This document shows, piece after piece, positions 8,569 to 17,916 of a DNA stretch of 64,000 bases (position 1 is its first letter; every line of letters begins with the position of its first letter). The stretch is from NCBI RefSeq assembly GCF_018603885.1, contig NZ_JAHGAW010000007.1:1-64000 (forward strand). Direction: 5' to 3'. The notes beneath the pieces were generated by a model. It was not told the origin of the DNA, did not search any database, and saw nothing but the letters and a program-made list of their open reading frames with translations. A program made the translations under genes and the position numbers. The stretch is from Sphingobium nicotianae. Its GTDB lineage: Bacteria > Pseudomonadota > Alphaproteobacteria > Sphingomonadales > Sphingomonadaceae.

Positions 8569-9603
8569 GTGCTTTCAGCAATCGTTACTGGCATTACTGG
8601 ACAAGATGGAGCATATCTTGCGCAGTTGCTATTGGAAAAAAACTATCGCGTTTATGGTACTTTCCGCCGAACAAGCTCAGTTAATTTTTGGCGCGTCGAA
8701 GAGCTTGGTATTCAAAATAATCCGAACCTGTATCTTGCCGAGTATGATCTCACCGACTGTACTTCGATGATTCGATTAATAGAGCGCAGCGAAGCCAGAG
8801 AAATTTACAACCTTGCTGCACAAAGCTTTGTTGGTGTTTCCTTCGATCAGCCGATCGCAACCGCAGATATTACGGGTCTCGGCGCTCTGAATATTCTGGA
8901 GGCCATTCGGTGCGTTAATCCGAAGATCCGCTTCTATCAGGCCAGCACCTCGGAAATGTTCGGCAAGGTTCAGGCCGTCCCCCAACGTGAAGACACCCCA
9001 TTCTGGCCGCGTAGCCCTTATGGTGTTGCCAAGCTGTTTGCGCACTGGGCTACGGTCAATTACCGTGAAAGCTACGATATTTTCGGGAGCAGCGGCATCC
9101 TTTTCAATCACGAAAGTCCCTTGCGCGGGCGCGAATTCGTGACGAGAAAGATCACCGACAGCGTCGCCAAAATCCATCTCGGTCAACTCGAATGTCTCGA
9201 GCTTGGAAACATCGACGCCAAACGCGACTGGGGCTTTGCCAAGGAATATGTCGCAGGCATGCATGCGATGCTTCAGGCTGACGAACCTGATACCTTTGTT
9301 CTGGCCACCGAGCGCACGGAAACAGTGCGCAGCTTCGTGGAGATGGCTTTCCGCGCGGCGGGCTACCAGATTGAGTTCAGGGGCAGTGGCGAGGATGAAC
9401 ATGCGGTTGACGTCGCCACCGGCAAGATCGTGATGCGTATCAACCCGCGCTTTTACCGACCCGCAGAGGTCGAATTGCTGATTGGCGACCCCACAAAAGC
9501 GCGGACCAAGCTGGGCTGGGAAGCGACGACCACATTGGAAGACCTGTGCCGAATGATGGTTGAGGCTGATATCGTCCGCAACAAGTCGGGCCGTTCGTTC
9601 TGA
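8569..9603 (+). CDS. gmd: GDP-mannose 4,6-dehydratase
   Basis: The protein has 344 residues when started at the GTG at 8569, which has GGTGGAG nine bases upstream; the frame continues left to 8449 without family similarity. It converts GDP-mannose to GDP-4-keto-6-deoxymannose. The NADP-binding [18 protein letters not shown], the catalytic Thr/Ser in QASTSEMFG and Y-x3-K in [12 protein letters not shown] are all present, as is [19 protein letters not shown], a hallmark of Gmd. The first 300 bases and the upstream gap are more AT-rich than the neighbours, hinting at separate acquisition. The next gene encodes the matching reductase; manC, which makes its substrate, lies 15 kb to the right. Confidence 0.93.
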   Translation: MLSAIVTGITGQDGAYLAQLLLEKNYRVYGTFRRTSSVNFWRVEELGIQNNPNLYLAEYDLTDCTSMIRLIERSEAREIYNLAAQSFVGVSFDQPIATADITGLGALNILEAIRCVNPKIRFYQASTSEMFGKVQAVPQREDTPFWPRSPYGVAKLFAHWATVNYRESYDIFGSSGILFNHESPLRGREFVTRKITDSVAKIHLGQLECLELGNIDAKRDWGFAKEYVAGMHAMLQADEPDTFVLATERTETVRSFVEMAFRAAGYQIEFRGSGEDEHAVDVATGKIVMRINPRFYRPAEVELLIGDPTKARTKLGWEATTTLEDLCRMMVEADIVRNKSGRSF

Positions 9604-9637
9604 CCTGTTGGTGACGTTGGCAAAGAGGGTAGCTGGA

Positions 9638-10546
9638 ATGAAGCGGGTCCTAGTCACCGGCGCGGAGGGGTTCACCGGAAGGCACCTCCTCCCGCTTCTG
9701 ACCGAACGTGGTTGGGAGGTGTTTGCGCTTGCCCGATCGATTCCGGAGGCGGACGCTCAAATGATGGAGTCCGCCAGCTGGCATGTTGCAGACCTCACCG
9801 ATGCTGCATCTTTGCAAGATCTGGTTCGCGACGTTGCGCCCGAGGCGGTTTTGCATCTGGCGGCAATCTCGTCACCGACGCACGGTGACGTCGAGGAATT
9901 CTATCGCGTCAACCTCATGGGTTCCCGCAATATGCTCCAGGCGCTTGCCGAGCTCGATCGCCCGCCATCGGCCGTGATGTTGGCTAGCAGCGCCAATGTT
10001 TACCGGTCGGCGAGCGAGGGCTGCATTTACGAAACGTCGCCGCTGGGGCCAGTGAACGACTATGGCGTCTCGAAGCTGGCGATGGAGTTTCTGCGCGGCA
10101 TTTACGCTGCACGATTGCCAATCTCGATCGTGCGTCCGTTCAACTACACCGGCGTCGGGCAATCGCGCACGTTCGTGATCCCCAAGATTGTCGGCGCCAT
10201 CCGGGATGGTCGCGCCAGCGTCGAACTGGGCGATATTGATGTCAGCCGAGACTGGTCGGACGTGCGCAATGTGGTCGACGTCTATGAGCGGATGCTCCGC
10301 ACACCTCAAGCCGTGGGGGCGACCGTCAACCTTTGCTCTGGTCGCGCCGTCAGCCTTCGTGAGATAATTGCCAAAGCCGAAAAGATTGCCGGCCTCGCGA
10401 TTGAGGTTCGCTTTAATCCTGCTTTAGCGCGCCGAAATGAAATTCCCATGCTCTGGGGCAGCAATGCACGCCTCGCTACGCTGATCGGCGGATACGACCC
10501 AATCCCGCTGGAGGACACGCTGGACTGGATGCTAACGGGAAGCTAG
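9638..10546 (+). CDS. rmd: NAD-dependent reductase, probably GDP-6-deoxy-4-keto-D-mannose reductase
   Basis: An SDR of 302 residues with the Rossmann motif VTGAEGFTGRHL, a catalytic Ser in LASSANVYR and Y-x3-K in NDYGVSKLAMEFL. The RPFNYTGVGQS and FVIPKIV segments resemble Rmd proteins that reduce GDP-4-keto-6-deoxymannose to GDP-D-rhamnose. A reductase yielding GDP-6-deoxy-D-talose would look similar, so the final sugar is inferred from family and neighbourhood. The ATG at 9638 follows AGAGGG. It lies 34 bases after gmd, consistent with one operon. Confidence 0.78.
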   Translation: MKRVLVTGAEGFTGRHLLPLLTERGWEVFALARSIPEADAQMMESASWHVADLTDAASLQDLVRDVAPEAVLHLAAISSPTHGDVEEFYRVNLMGSRNMLQALAELDRPPSAVMLASSANVYRSASEGCIYETSPLGPVNDYGVSKLAMEFLRGIYAARLPISIVRPFNYTGVGQSRTFVIPKIVGAIRDGRASVELGDIDVSRDWSDVRNVVDVYERMLRTPQAVGATVNLCSGRAVSLREIIAKAEKIAGLAIEVRFNPALARRNEIPMLWGSNARLATLIGGYDPIPLEDTLDWMLTGS

Positions 10547-10619
10547 TGAGCAACTACTGGAATTGCGTATTTACCGTGCCTTATTTTTATCCTGAGCCGG
10601 TAAAGTCCTGTGAGGTAAG

Positions 10620-11597
10620 ATGATTGTTGTCACGGGAGCTGCGGGCTTCATCGGATCGAACATCGTGGCCGCGCTTAATAAGCGTGGTGAATATGATGTC
10701 GTGGTTTGCGATTGGCTTGGCCTGGACGGCCGCTGGATGAACCTGCGCAAGGCGATGTTCGCAGAACATGTCTTCCCCGAGGATCTTTTCGACCTGATCG
10801 AGACACGCCGTCCGGAAGCGGTCATCCACATGGGCGCGAATTCCTCAACCGTCGCGCAGGACGGCGACGAGATCCTACGTGTAAATCTCAATTATACGCT
10901 GCGTTTGATCGATCAGTGCGCGCGCCTAGGCATTTCCTTGGTCTATGCATCCTCTGCTGCAACCTATGGGAATGGCGAGCAAGGCTATGTCGATGACTTT
11001 TCCTTGCTCGCTTTGCGTGCGCTTAGACCGCTCAACCTTTACGGCTGGAGCAAGTCTCAGATCGATTCAATCGTCGCGTGGCGTGCGGAACAGGGGATGC
11101 CCTTACCGCCGCGCTGTATCGGACTGAAGTTCTTCAACGTCTATGGCCCCAATGAATTTCACAAGGGCGACATGATGAGCGTAGTCGGGAAAGCGCATCC
11201 GACCATCGTTCGTGGGGAGGCTGTGAGGCTGTTCTCCAGCCATCGTGATGGATATGTTGATGGTGGGCAATTGCGCGACTTCATCCATGTTGATGACGTT
11301 GTTTCCGTTGTGTTGTGGATGCTTGAACACGGTCCGGCGGTCGGCGTGTTCAATTGCGGCACGGGCCGCGCAACCAGTTTCCTTGAGTTTGTCGAAGCGA
11401 TGTTCACAGCGCTTGATCGCGCTCCAAGGGTCGAATTTATCCCGATGCCGGAACATCTCCGCGCTCGATATCAATATTTTACGGAGGCAGACCTAAACAA
11501 CTTGCGTCGCGTTGGCTATGATAGGCCTTTCATGGATGTCGAGGATGGCGTGGCTCGCTATGCCGAAGTTCTCGAGCGTGAGGACCCGTTTCGGTGA
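10620..11597 (+). CDS. hldD: ADP-L-glycero-D-manno-heptose 6-epimerase
   Basis: A 325-residue extended SDR that epimerises ADP-D,D-heptose to ADP-L,D-heptose. The landmarks are VTGAAGFIGSNIV, YASSAATYG, LYGWSKSQID (Tyr/Lys pair), KFFNVYGPNEFHKG and RDFIHVDDVV, together typical of HldD. It begins a tightly packed block: its TGA overlaps the GTG start of hldE (GTGA). The gap from rmd (73 bases) may hold its own ribosome site (TGAGGTAAG before the ATG). Confidence 0.93.
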   Translation: MIVVTGAAGFIGSNIVAALNKRGEYDVVVCDWLGLDGRWMNLRKAMFAEHVFPEDLFDLIETRRPEAVIHMGANSSTVAQDGDEILRVNLNYTLRLIDQCARLGISLVYASSAATYGNGEQGYVDDFSLLALRALRPLNLYGWSKSQIDSIVAWRAEQGMPLPPRCIGLKFFNVYGPNEFHKGDMMSVVGKAHPTIVRGEAVRLFSSHRDGYVDGGQLRDFIHVDDVVSVVLWMLEHGPAVGVFNCGTGRATSFLEFVEAMFTALDRAPRVEFIPMPEHLRARYQYFTEADLNNLRRVGYDRPFMDVEDGVARYAEVLEREDPFR

Positions 11598-13060
11598 TTG
11601 TTACCTCACATGAACTGTTGGGAAGCGCACCAGTGGCTTTCAACGGGACTCGGGTTGTCGTGATCGGCGATGCGCTGCTCGATTGCTATGAGATCGGGGA
11701 GGTCATACGCATCTCTCCCGAAGCGCCAGTTCCGGTAGTTCTGCATCAGGACCGACGAAGCGTGCCGGGGGGTGCGGCTAACGTTGCGATGAACTGCGCG
11801 ACGCTTGGCGCCGACGTCACGCTGATCTATGTCGCCGGAAACGACGCTGCAGCCGAAGAATTGACCAAAATTCTTGCCAGAGGCAACATCGACAGCCGCG
11901 TCGTGCTTGATGCGAGCAGATCTACCTCGATCAAGACTCGCGTGGTCGCGGGCACTCAGCAGTTGCTGCGACTGGACCGGGAAACGACCGCACCAATAGG
12001 ACCGAAGATTGAAGATGCCCTTCTGGCAGCCTTCGAATCCGTGATCAACTGTTGTGACACTGTCCTTCTTTCCGATTATTGCAAGGGTAGCCTGACTGAC
12101 CGGGTGCTCGAACATGTCATTGCGCGCGCTCACTCGCTCGGCGTACCCTGCCTCGTCGATCCCAAACGTAAAGATTTCTCGTCCTATGCTGGGGCTACGC
12201 TCATAAAGCCCAATCTGGGAGAATTCGAGGCAGTGGTCGGACATACCTGCAACGAGACCGCCCAGATTGAAGAGGCGGCGGCGAAGCTGTGTCACAAATT
12301 GGGCAGCGACTTGTTAGTGACGCGGTCCAGCAAGGGTATGTCATTGCTGTCGCGCGACGCTGAACCCGTACATTTGGCCGCGCGGGCCTTTGAGGTGTTT
12401 GATGTTTCCGGCGCCGGCGATACAGTTTTGGCGACACTGGGAGTGGCTCTGGCCGGGCGGTGGGAAATGGCCAAGGCAATGGCGCTTGCGAATGTGGCGG
12501 CTGGAATCGTGGTGCAAAAGGCAGGCACCGCCACTCTGGCAATTGACGAACTCAACGAGGCAATCCTGGCCGATCATGCGGTTGCTTTGCCCGGCGGCAG
12601 CGTAGTAGACTGGGAGGAAGCACGGAAACGGTGTCAAGATTGGCAGAAGCGCGGCTTAAAAGTCGGGTTCACCAATGGGTGTTTCGATCTGCTTCATCCC
12701 GGCCATGTGCGTTCCATCCACGCTGCAGCTTCGCATTGTGATCGTTTGGTGGTCGCGATCAATTCAGACGCATCGGTCCGTCGACTCAAGGGAGCCACCC
12801 GGCCGGTTCAAAGCGAACAGGACCGCGCTGAAATTATGGCTGCCCTGTCTCAAGTGGCGCTCGTCATCATCTTTGATGAGGACACGCCATTCGAACTCAT
12901 CGCCTATCTCGAGCCCGATGTCCTGGTAAAAGGCGCGGACTACCGCGAGGAGGATGTGGCGGGCGGCGATATCGTCAAGGCCAGGGGTGGGAGGATAGTA
13001 CTGGTGCCGATCTTGGAAGGCCGTTCGACCAGCAAGTTGGTCGAACGCAGTCGCGCCTAA
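11594..13060 (+). CDS. hldE: Bifunctional heptose-7-phosphate kinase / heptose-1-phosphate adenylyltransferase
   Basis: This 488-residue protein has both HldE domains. Residues about 15-325 form a PfkB/ribokinase-type kinase with PGGAANVAMNCATLG and the anion-hole motif FDVSGAGDTV. Residues about 350-488 form the nucleotidyltransferase with GFTNGCFDLLHPGHV (HxGH) and VKGADYREEDVAGG. It phosphorylates D-glycero-D-manno-heptose 7-phosphate at C1 and later adds AMP. The GTG start overlaps the hldD stop and the stop overlaps the next ATG, indicating translational coupling along the block. Confidence 0.95.
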   Translation: MIVTSHELLGSAPVAFNGTRVVVIGDALLDCYEIGEVIRISPEAPVPVVLHQDRRSVPGGAANVAMNCATLGADVTLIYVAGNDAAAEELTKILARGNIDSRVVLDASRSTSIKTRVVAGTQQLLRLDRETTAPIGPKIEDALLAAFESVINCCDTVLLSDYCKGSLTDRVLEHVIARAHSLGVPCLVDPKRKDFSSYAGATLIKPNLGEFEAVVGHTCNETAQIEEAAAKLCHKLGSDLLVTRSSKGMSLLSRDAEPVHLAARAFEVFDVSGAGDTVLATLGVALAGRWEMAKAMALANVAAGIVVQKAGTATLAIDELNEAILADHAVALPGGSVVDWEEARKRCQDWQKRGLKVGFTNGCFDLLHPGHVRSIHAAASHCDRLVVAINSDASVRRLKGATRPVQSEQDRAEIMAALSQVALVIIFDEDTPFELIAYLEPDVLVKGADYREEDVAGGDIVKARGGRIVLVPILEGRSTSKLVERSRA

Positions 13061-14214
13061 TGGCCGGCTCATCCATCGCCAATAAATGTGACGCGACGAC
13101 ACAAGCTTTGCTCGGGCAACTTGCGCGGAGATACAACAGCTGGGCGCGCGATCACGCACTGCCCCTGTGGCGGCAGTATGGCATTGATCGCATACGGGGC
13201 GGCTTTTTTGATTGCCTCGATCCGACGAGTCTCGAAAACACCATCGACCATAAACGAGTGCGCGTGACCGCGCGGCAGATATGCGTGTTTGCGCAAGCCA
13301 CATATTACGGCCTGATGGATGCTGGCGACGAGGTCGGCCATGGCCTCGATCACCTGCTTGGTCCCTGTCGCAATCCAGAAGGCGGCTATTTCAGCAAGAT
13401 TTCGCACGACGGCAAGGTGATTGCTGCACCGCTGGATCTCTATGACAACGCTTTCGCACTATATGCCCTCTCGCAAGCGTATCAACTGAAGCGCGAATCG
13501 CGATTGTTGGAACTTGCTCGCGCTCAGTGTACGTTCCTGAGGATGTATATGTCGCATCCGGCAGGGGGGTTCGCGGAAAGCATTCCATCTGCCTTGCCCC
13601 GACGGCAGAACCCACACATGCACCTGCTCGAAGCCGCGCTCGGCTGGTTGAACGCGATAGGCCCCGAACAGCCGTTTCTTGATCTCGCGCGTGAATTGCT
13701 GTTGTTGTTCGAGGCGCGATTCATTTGTACCGAAACGCATCTCATACACGAATTCTTTGACGATGCGTGGCAATGCAACGTGCCGGTAGGCGAACCGGGT
13801 CACCATTTCGAATGGATCTGGCTGATTTCCCAGTGCCAGGCCTTCGTGCCGCATTTGCCGGATACTGACGCTTTGAACGCCACCGCCTTATGCCATGGGC
13901 GCAATGCCGATAATGGCCTGCTATTTGGAAGTTTCGGCCCGAACGGCTCTGACCAGCAAATCGACGTGCGGTTATGGCCCCACACAGAGTGGCTGCGGGC
14001 AGAAACGATTGGCGATGGCGAATATCTCCAGCAGGCCGCAGACGCAGTCGACCGTTTTCTTGATCATCCACGTCCGGGCCTGTGGTTTGAACGCTTCCAT
14101 GTCAATGACGGGCTGGTACTCGAGGATGTTCGCGCCAGCAGCCTCTATCATGTGATGGGCGCCATTAATGCCGTCAATCAAGCTGCCGCGAAACTTGAGC
14201 AGGGGCAGCCATGA
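13060..14214 (+). CDS. AGE-family sugar epimerase/isomerase
   Basis: A 384-residue (alpha/alpha)6-barrel protein of the N-acylglucosamine 2-epimerase superfamily. Visible landmarks are RQICVFAQATYYG, YDNAFALYALSQAY, NPHMHLLEAALGWL (conserved His), VGEPGHHFEWIWL (a catalytic-type His) and WPHTEWLRAE. Family members interconvert GlcNAc/ManNAc, mannose/fructose or other aldose/ketose pairs. It sits between hldE and gmhB with overlapping start and stop codons (TAATG, ATGA), in a block that lacks gmhA, the usual sedoheptulose-7-phosphate isomerase. A role in supplying a heptose or mannose precursor is therefore possible but unproven. Confidence 0.82.
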   Translation: MAGSSIANKCDATTQALLGQLARRYNSWARDHALPLWRQYGIDRIRGGFFDCLDPTSLENTIDHKRVRVTARQICVFAQATYYGLMDAGDEVGHGLDHLLGPCRNPEGGYFSKISHDGKVIAAPLDLYDNAFALYALSQAYQLKRESRLLELARAQCTFLRMYMSHPAGGFAESIPSALPRRQNPHMHLLEAALGWLNAIGPEQPFLDLARELLLLFEARFICTETHLIHEFFDDAWQCNVPVGEPGHHFEWIWLISQCQAFVPHLPDTDALNATALCHGRNADNGLLFGSFGPNGSDQQIDVRLWPHTEWLRAETIGDGEYLQQAADAVDRFLDHPRPGLWFERFHVNDGLVLEDVRASSLYHVMGAINAVNQAAAKLEQGQP

Positions 14215-14744
14215 CGCAGCGCGCCGTCTTTTTCGATCGCGATGGCGTCTTGAACGTGGATCATGGCTATGTCGGTACTATCGAACGATTCGATTGGCGC
14301 GACGGTGCAGTGGCTGCGATACGAGCTGTAAACGACGCCGGATACTTAGCGATTGTCGTTACCAACCAGTCGGGTGTCGGTCGTGGTAAGTATACGATCG
14401 ATGATGTAGATGCGCTTCATTCATGGATGAATGAATACTTGGCACTGCACGGCGCGCGGATCGATGCGTTTTATACCTGCCCATTTCACCCAGATGCGAT
14501 TGTGGAGCGGTATCGTGCATGCGATCATCCCGATCGCAAGCCTAACCCCGGTATGCTGCTTCGCGCCATCGCCGAATTTGACATCGACAGGGATCGCTCG
14601 TTTCTCGTCGGTGATTCCTCTAGGGACGTCGCTGCGGCATCAGGTGCAGGTATAAAGGGATACCTGCTTGATGATGGGAATCTAGCCGACATGGTGCGCG
14701 ATCTGATCAACCGTAGCCTGACTGGCTCATCGAACTCTCCATAG
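14211..14744 (+). CDS. gmhB: D-glycero-D-manno-heptose 1,7-bisphosphate 7-phosphatase
   Basis: A HAD-superfamily phosphatase of 177 residues. FFDRDGVLN carries the Asp nucleophile, VTNQSGVGRG is motif II, RKPNPGML holds the motif III Lys and VGDSSRDVAAA the motif IV Asp. The zinc-site region YTCPFHPDA with RACDHP fits GmhB rather than histidinol phosphatase. It removes the 7-phosphate between the two HldE steps. It closes the coupled hldD-hldE-AGE-gmhB block. Its last 38 bases overlap the 3' end of the convergent glycosyltransferase gene. Confidence 0.92.
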   Translation: MTQRAVFFDRDGVLNVDHGYVGTIERFDWRDGAVAAIRAVNDAGYLAIVVTNQSGVGRGKYTIDDVDALHSWMNEYLALHGARIDAFYTCPFHPDAIVERYRACDHPDRKPNPGMLLRAIAEFDIDRDRSFLVGDSSRDVAAASGAGIKGYLLDDGNLADMVRDLINRSLTGSSNSP

Positions 14745-16611
14745 AGGACAGTGCTTCAATGAACCGGCGCCCCACCGTCTCCGGCGAATACAATGCGACA
14801 ATTCGCCGTTGTCCGGTAGTTGCGATCTGTTCGCGCCAAACATCATCTTCGACAATCCTGCGCATCAGCGCTGCTGCGGCATCAGCATCGGGTTCCGCCC
14901 AGATCTGTCCGGTTCCATAAGGGTAGTCGCCAGCGGCCAGCTGGCGCAGACGTACGGGCACTAACGCTGCGGTATCCGACCGTGTGAAATCCATATTACC
15001 CGAATGGGCAGTGACAATGACCGGCAAACCGAGGCCCATGCACTCCGCGATATTGCGTCCGAAGCCTTCCGCACGGTGCAGTGACAAAAAGCAATCGCAA
15101 GCGCGATAGAGATCGAGCATTTCCCCTCGTTCTAGTAACGATTCAACGAGAAACAGCCGGGGATCACGAGCGGCACGTTGCTTCAGCAATCGCCAGGCCT
15201 CGGAGCCGTCGGCGCGCAGACCCTTTATCACCAGGCCGACTGGCTCGTCGCCGCGGGGGAAGGCTCGGTCGAATGCGGTTAGGCAAGCTTTTGGATTTTT
15301 CCGCTGGTCATAGGACAGCGCATCATAGGCGAATAAGAACAGGAATCTGTCGGCCGGCAGTCCGAAATCGCCACGTCTGAGGTCAGCGGTTGCCTCGAAG
15401 GTAACAGCCATCGGCATGTGCCGCACCGGCACCGTTGCCGAACGCACATAGGCGTCGTGCGTATACCGGCTCGATGCCCAGACTTCATCGACATATGAAT
15501 AGGCATGTCGCCAGAAGTCGGGAAATTCAGGGAGCTCCCAAGGCCAGAAACCGATCACCACTTGTCCTTCTAGCGCGCGCGGGCCAAGAAGATTGACGGC
15601 ATAAATCATGTCCATGCCAGTCGTGCAGAAAATCGTGAAACGAAATGGCATCCTGTCCGAGACATGGGAATTGAAGCTGGCGTCTTCGACGGTGATGTTC
15701 GAGTGCGGCCCGATGTCGCGGATTGTAAATGGCACACCGACTGCTGCCAACGCCTGTGCTGCCATGCGCACATCTTCACCGATGCCGAAACGCCCGCGCG
15801 GATACCCTACCAGATTAACTCCGAATGGCAGGGTCACATCTGCAGATTGGCGACCGAGCGTGGCAAGACCGATGCGCGGGTCGCAAAGAACCCGCCAGCG
15901 ATTGGCGCCGTTGTGCTTGAGCCATTCGCGCAGTGCCGGGTCGGTCGGTCCGCCAAAGCGTGCTCGGACGTCCGGTTCTTCCTCCCACAACCAATTAAGG
16001 ATGACGGGCGCGCCATTGTCGTCGACTGTCATAAGCGCGGCGGCATGCGCATCAGTAAGCAAAGCCGACCAGTTGTATTTTGCCATGGCTGTCAGAAAGT
16101 ACCAGCGCAGCAAACGCATCTGCCCTGCGCGATCTTGCAATTCCTTCGTGGTGATACCCTCGCGTTTTGCAGCTTCGCGCATCAACCATGTTATAGGCGT
16201 CAGGCCAAGGGTGGCCAGCTTCGGCCATGGCCTTTGCCAAGCTGACAGCGCTGCGCGGGAGCGGTTGTCGACGATGAAATCCATTTCGGGGAAACCATGG
16301 AACATCAACCACAACGAAAACTGCTGGCGCCCTTTGCGGGCTGCAAGGTCAAACGCCTTCCGCAAATCGTGCCGCTCATGGTAAATGTCCAGGGCAAGCG
16401 GCGGCAACCTCAGACCAAGCGGAGTCACGATTCGAGGCCGCATCCAGGTTGAAACGAACGGCGCGCACAGCAATTCCAATGCCTCGAAAAGTTTTTCCAC
16501 AGACGGGATGCACAGCTTCGTCATAGGTGATTTCAAAAAGGCCATTCCTCGATGCCGTGAACGGCTGATATCCGCGGCTGTGCCATTGACCACGCGGAGT
16601 GCGCATGTCAA
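14707..16611 (-). CDS. Glycosyltransferase, GT4-type (GT-B fold)
   Basis: The product has up to 634 residues. The first ~270 residues have no domain I can name. From about residue 265 (VNLVGYPRGRFGIGEDVRMAA) it follows the GT-B pattern, and HRAEGFGRNIAECMGLGLPVI near residue 515 is the nucleotide-sugar-binding E-x7-E region of GT4 enzymes. The TTG at 16611 has GAAGGA five bases upstream; ATGs at 16545 and 16524 are alternatives without good ribosome sites. The gene reads against its neighbours and its 3' end overlaps gmhB by 38 bases. Donor and acceptor are unknown. Confidence 0.78.
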   Translation of the reverse strand: MTCALRVVNGTAADISRSRHRGMAFLKSPMTKLCIPSVEKLFEALELLCAPFVSTWMRPRIVTPLGLRLPPLALDIYHERHDLRKAFDLAARKGRQQFSLWLMFHGFPEMDFIVDNRSRAALSAWQRPWPKLATLGLTPITWLMREAAKREGITTKELQDRAGQMRLLRWYFLTAMAKYNWSALLTDAHAAALMTVDDNGAPVILNWLWEEEPDVRARFGGPTDPALREWLKHNGANRWRVLCDPRIGLATLGRQSADVTLPFGVNLVGYPRGRFGIGEDVRMAAQALAAVGVPFTIRDIGPHSNITVEDASFNSHVSDRMPFRFTIFCTTGMDMIYAVNLLGPRALEGQVVIGFWPWELPEFPDFWRHAYSYVDEVWASSRYTHDAYVRSATVPVRHMPMAVTFEATADLRRGDFGLPADRFLFLFAYDALSYDQRKNPKACLTAFDRAFPRGDEPVGLVIKGLRADGSEAWRLLKQRAARDPRLFLVESLLERGEMLDLYRACDCFLSLHRAEGFGRNIAECMGLGLPVIVTAHSGNMDFTRSDTAALVPVRLRQLAAGDYPYGTGQIWAEPDADAAAALMRRIVEDDVWREQIATTGQRRIVALYSPETVGRRFIEALSSMESSMSQSGYG

Positions 16612-16956
16612 AATAATCCTTCAAGATGGCATTTCTCAAATCAGTTCAATTTTACAGACAGGCTCAGTGCCATTAGGGGTTCTCGAGCGTTGTGAATTCC
16701 TGGACGGCTTCCGGCGGCTGACTGTGTGGATCAGGAGGATCAAGCCCGATAACCGCCTGTCGCTGCGGGTACGAGCTGACTTCGTCGCGTCGCAGCATCG
16801 GTCCACGCGGTTCATGTGCGAAGGCAAAATCGATGAGCGGAAGCCGCCCACTCCGCCGGTTGGCCGACAAACATTGAGGTAGCGCTGCTCTTCGGTCTAT
16901 CCAGCCTTGAAATATAGGCCGAACATCGGCATGCCCGAAACATCTACGGAGGTTTG
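16612..16956. promoter_or_regulatory. Divergent intergenic region, no convincing gene
   Basis: About 345 bases separate the leftward GT4-type gene from the rightward FkbM gene. Short open frames exist on both strands, but none has a ribosome site plus recognisable protein sequence. The region probably contains two divergent promoters. Only the GGAGG at 16948-16952, four bases before the FkbM ATG, is clear. Confidence 0.35.
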
Positions 16957-17895
16957 ATGTCAGAAATCTATGTTCCGATGCGATTCGGCGCCGATGAATG
17001 GATTACGTTCTGCTTTAAATTCCTGCTCGGCCGCGAGCCCGATTTTGATGGCCGCGAGCACTTCCGTGAATATCTGCGAAATAATCCAGATATATCGCCG
17101 CATGAGTTTGCCAACGTGTTTATTGGCAGCCCGGAGTTCAGCTCGAAGCATCCGCGCCAGGCTATACATTCTTTGGGCGAGACTGCATCTGTCCACACCA
17201 TCAATGGCGTGGAAATCTATGTTCGACAGGGTGATTGGGTCTATGCGTCGGCGATTGTCGATGGCGTGTATGAACCCTGGGTTGCCGACATCATCCGCAA
17301 GTGCTTACCGATCGGCGGGTGCTTTCTCGACCTTGGCGGCAACATGGGAATTCATTCGGCTGTGGCTTCGGCCGTGGTGGGGCCTACCGGGCAAGTATTC
17401 GTCGTGGAGGCTAATGCGGAAAATGCGGGCCTTATTCGTCGTTCCTCGCGCGAATTTGGCCGAGCTAACATCGTGACCCTACCGGTCGCTTTGTCGGATG
17501 GGGCAAGAATCTGCCTTTTGTCAGTTGACGATGTGGGTACCAACAAGGCGATCGGGCAGGCAGGTGAGCCCGTGATGACTGCGGCACTCGACCAGTTGCT
17601 GCCGGATCTGGAGCGGGTTGATTTGATCAAGCTTGACGTGGAAGGTCATGAGGAATTCGTAATTCGCGGCGCGCAGCAAACTATCAATCGCTTCAAGCCA
17701 CCAATAATCGCCGAGTATTCTCGGCACGACAACCGGCAGCCTTATGTAAAATCGCTCTTCGAAATGGGATATTCCGTGCGCCTGATCCGGCACGACTGTA
17801 CGCTTTCCGATTTTTGCGCTAATACCGACCTATTGGATAAGTTAATTCCAGAAAGCTCGCCGGTAATGGATATCCTTTTTACCCGAAGTGATTGA
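16957..17895 (+). CDS. FkbM-family methyltransferase with N-terminal DUF4214-like domain
   Basis: This 312-residue protein begins with a helical segment (FCFKFLLGREPDFDGREHF to about residue 65) that fits DUF4214, a module common in surface-glycan proteins. Residues about 100-310 are the FkbM methyltransferase: FLDLGGNMGIHSAVAS is the SAM site, VFVVEANAENAGL follows and LIKLDVEGHEEFVIRGA is the family signature. FkbM enzymes methylate sugar or polyketide hydroxyls. The ATG at 16957 with GGAGG four bases upstream is preferred to the adjacent TTG. The following small gene carries a related N-terminal module. Confidence 0.85.
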   Translation: MSEIYVPMRFGADEWITFCFKFLLGREPDFDGREHFREYLRNNPDISPHEFANVFIGSPEFSSKHPRQAIHSLGETASVHTINGVEIYVRQGDWVYASAIVDGVYEPWVADIIRKCLPIGGCFLDLGGNMGIHSAVASAVVGPTGQVFVVEANAENAGLIRRSSREFGRANIVTLPVALSDGARICLLSVDDVGTNKAIGQAGEPVMTAALDQLLPDLERVDLIKLDVEGHEEFVIRGAQQTINRFKPPIIAEYSRHDNRQPYVKSLFEMGYSVRLIRHDCTLSDFCANTDLLDKLIPESSPVMDILFTRSD

Positions 17896-17916
17896 ATTTA
17901 CTGATTATTATTCAAG

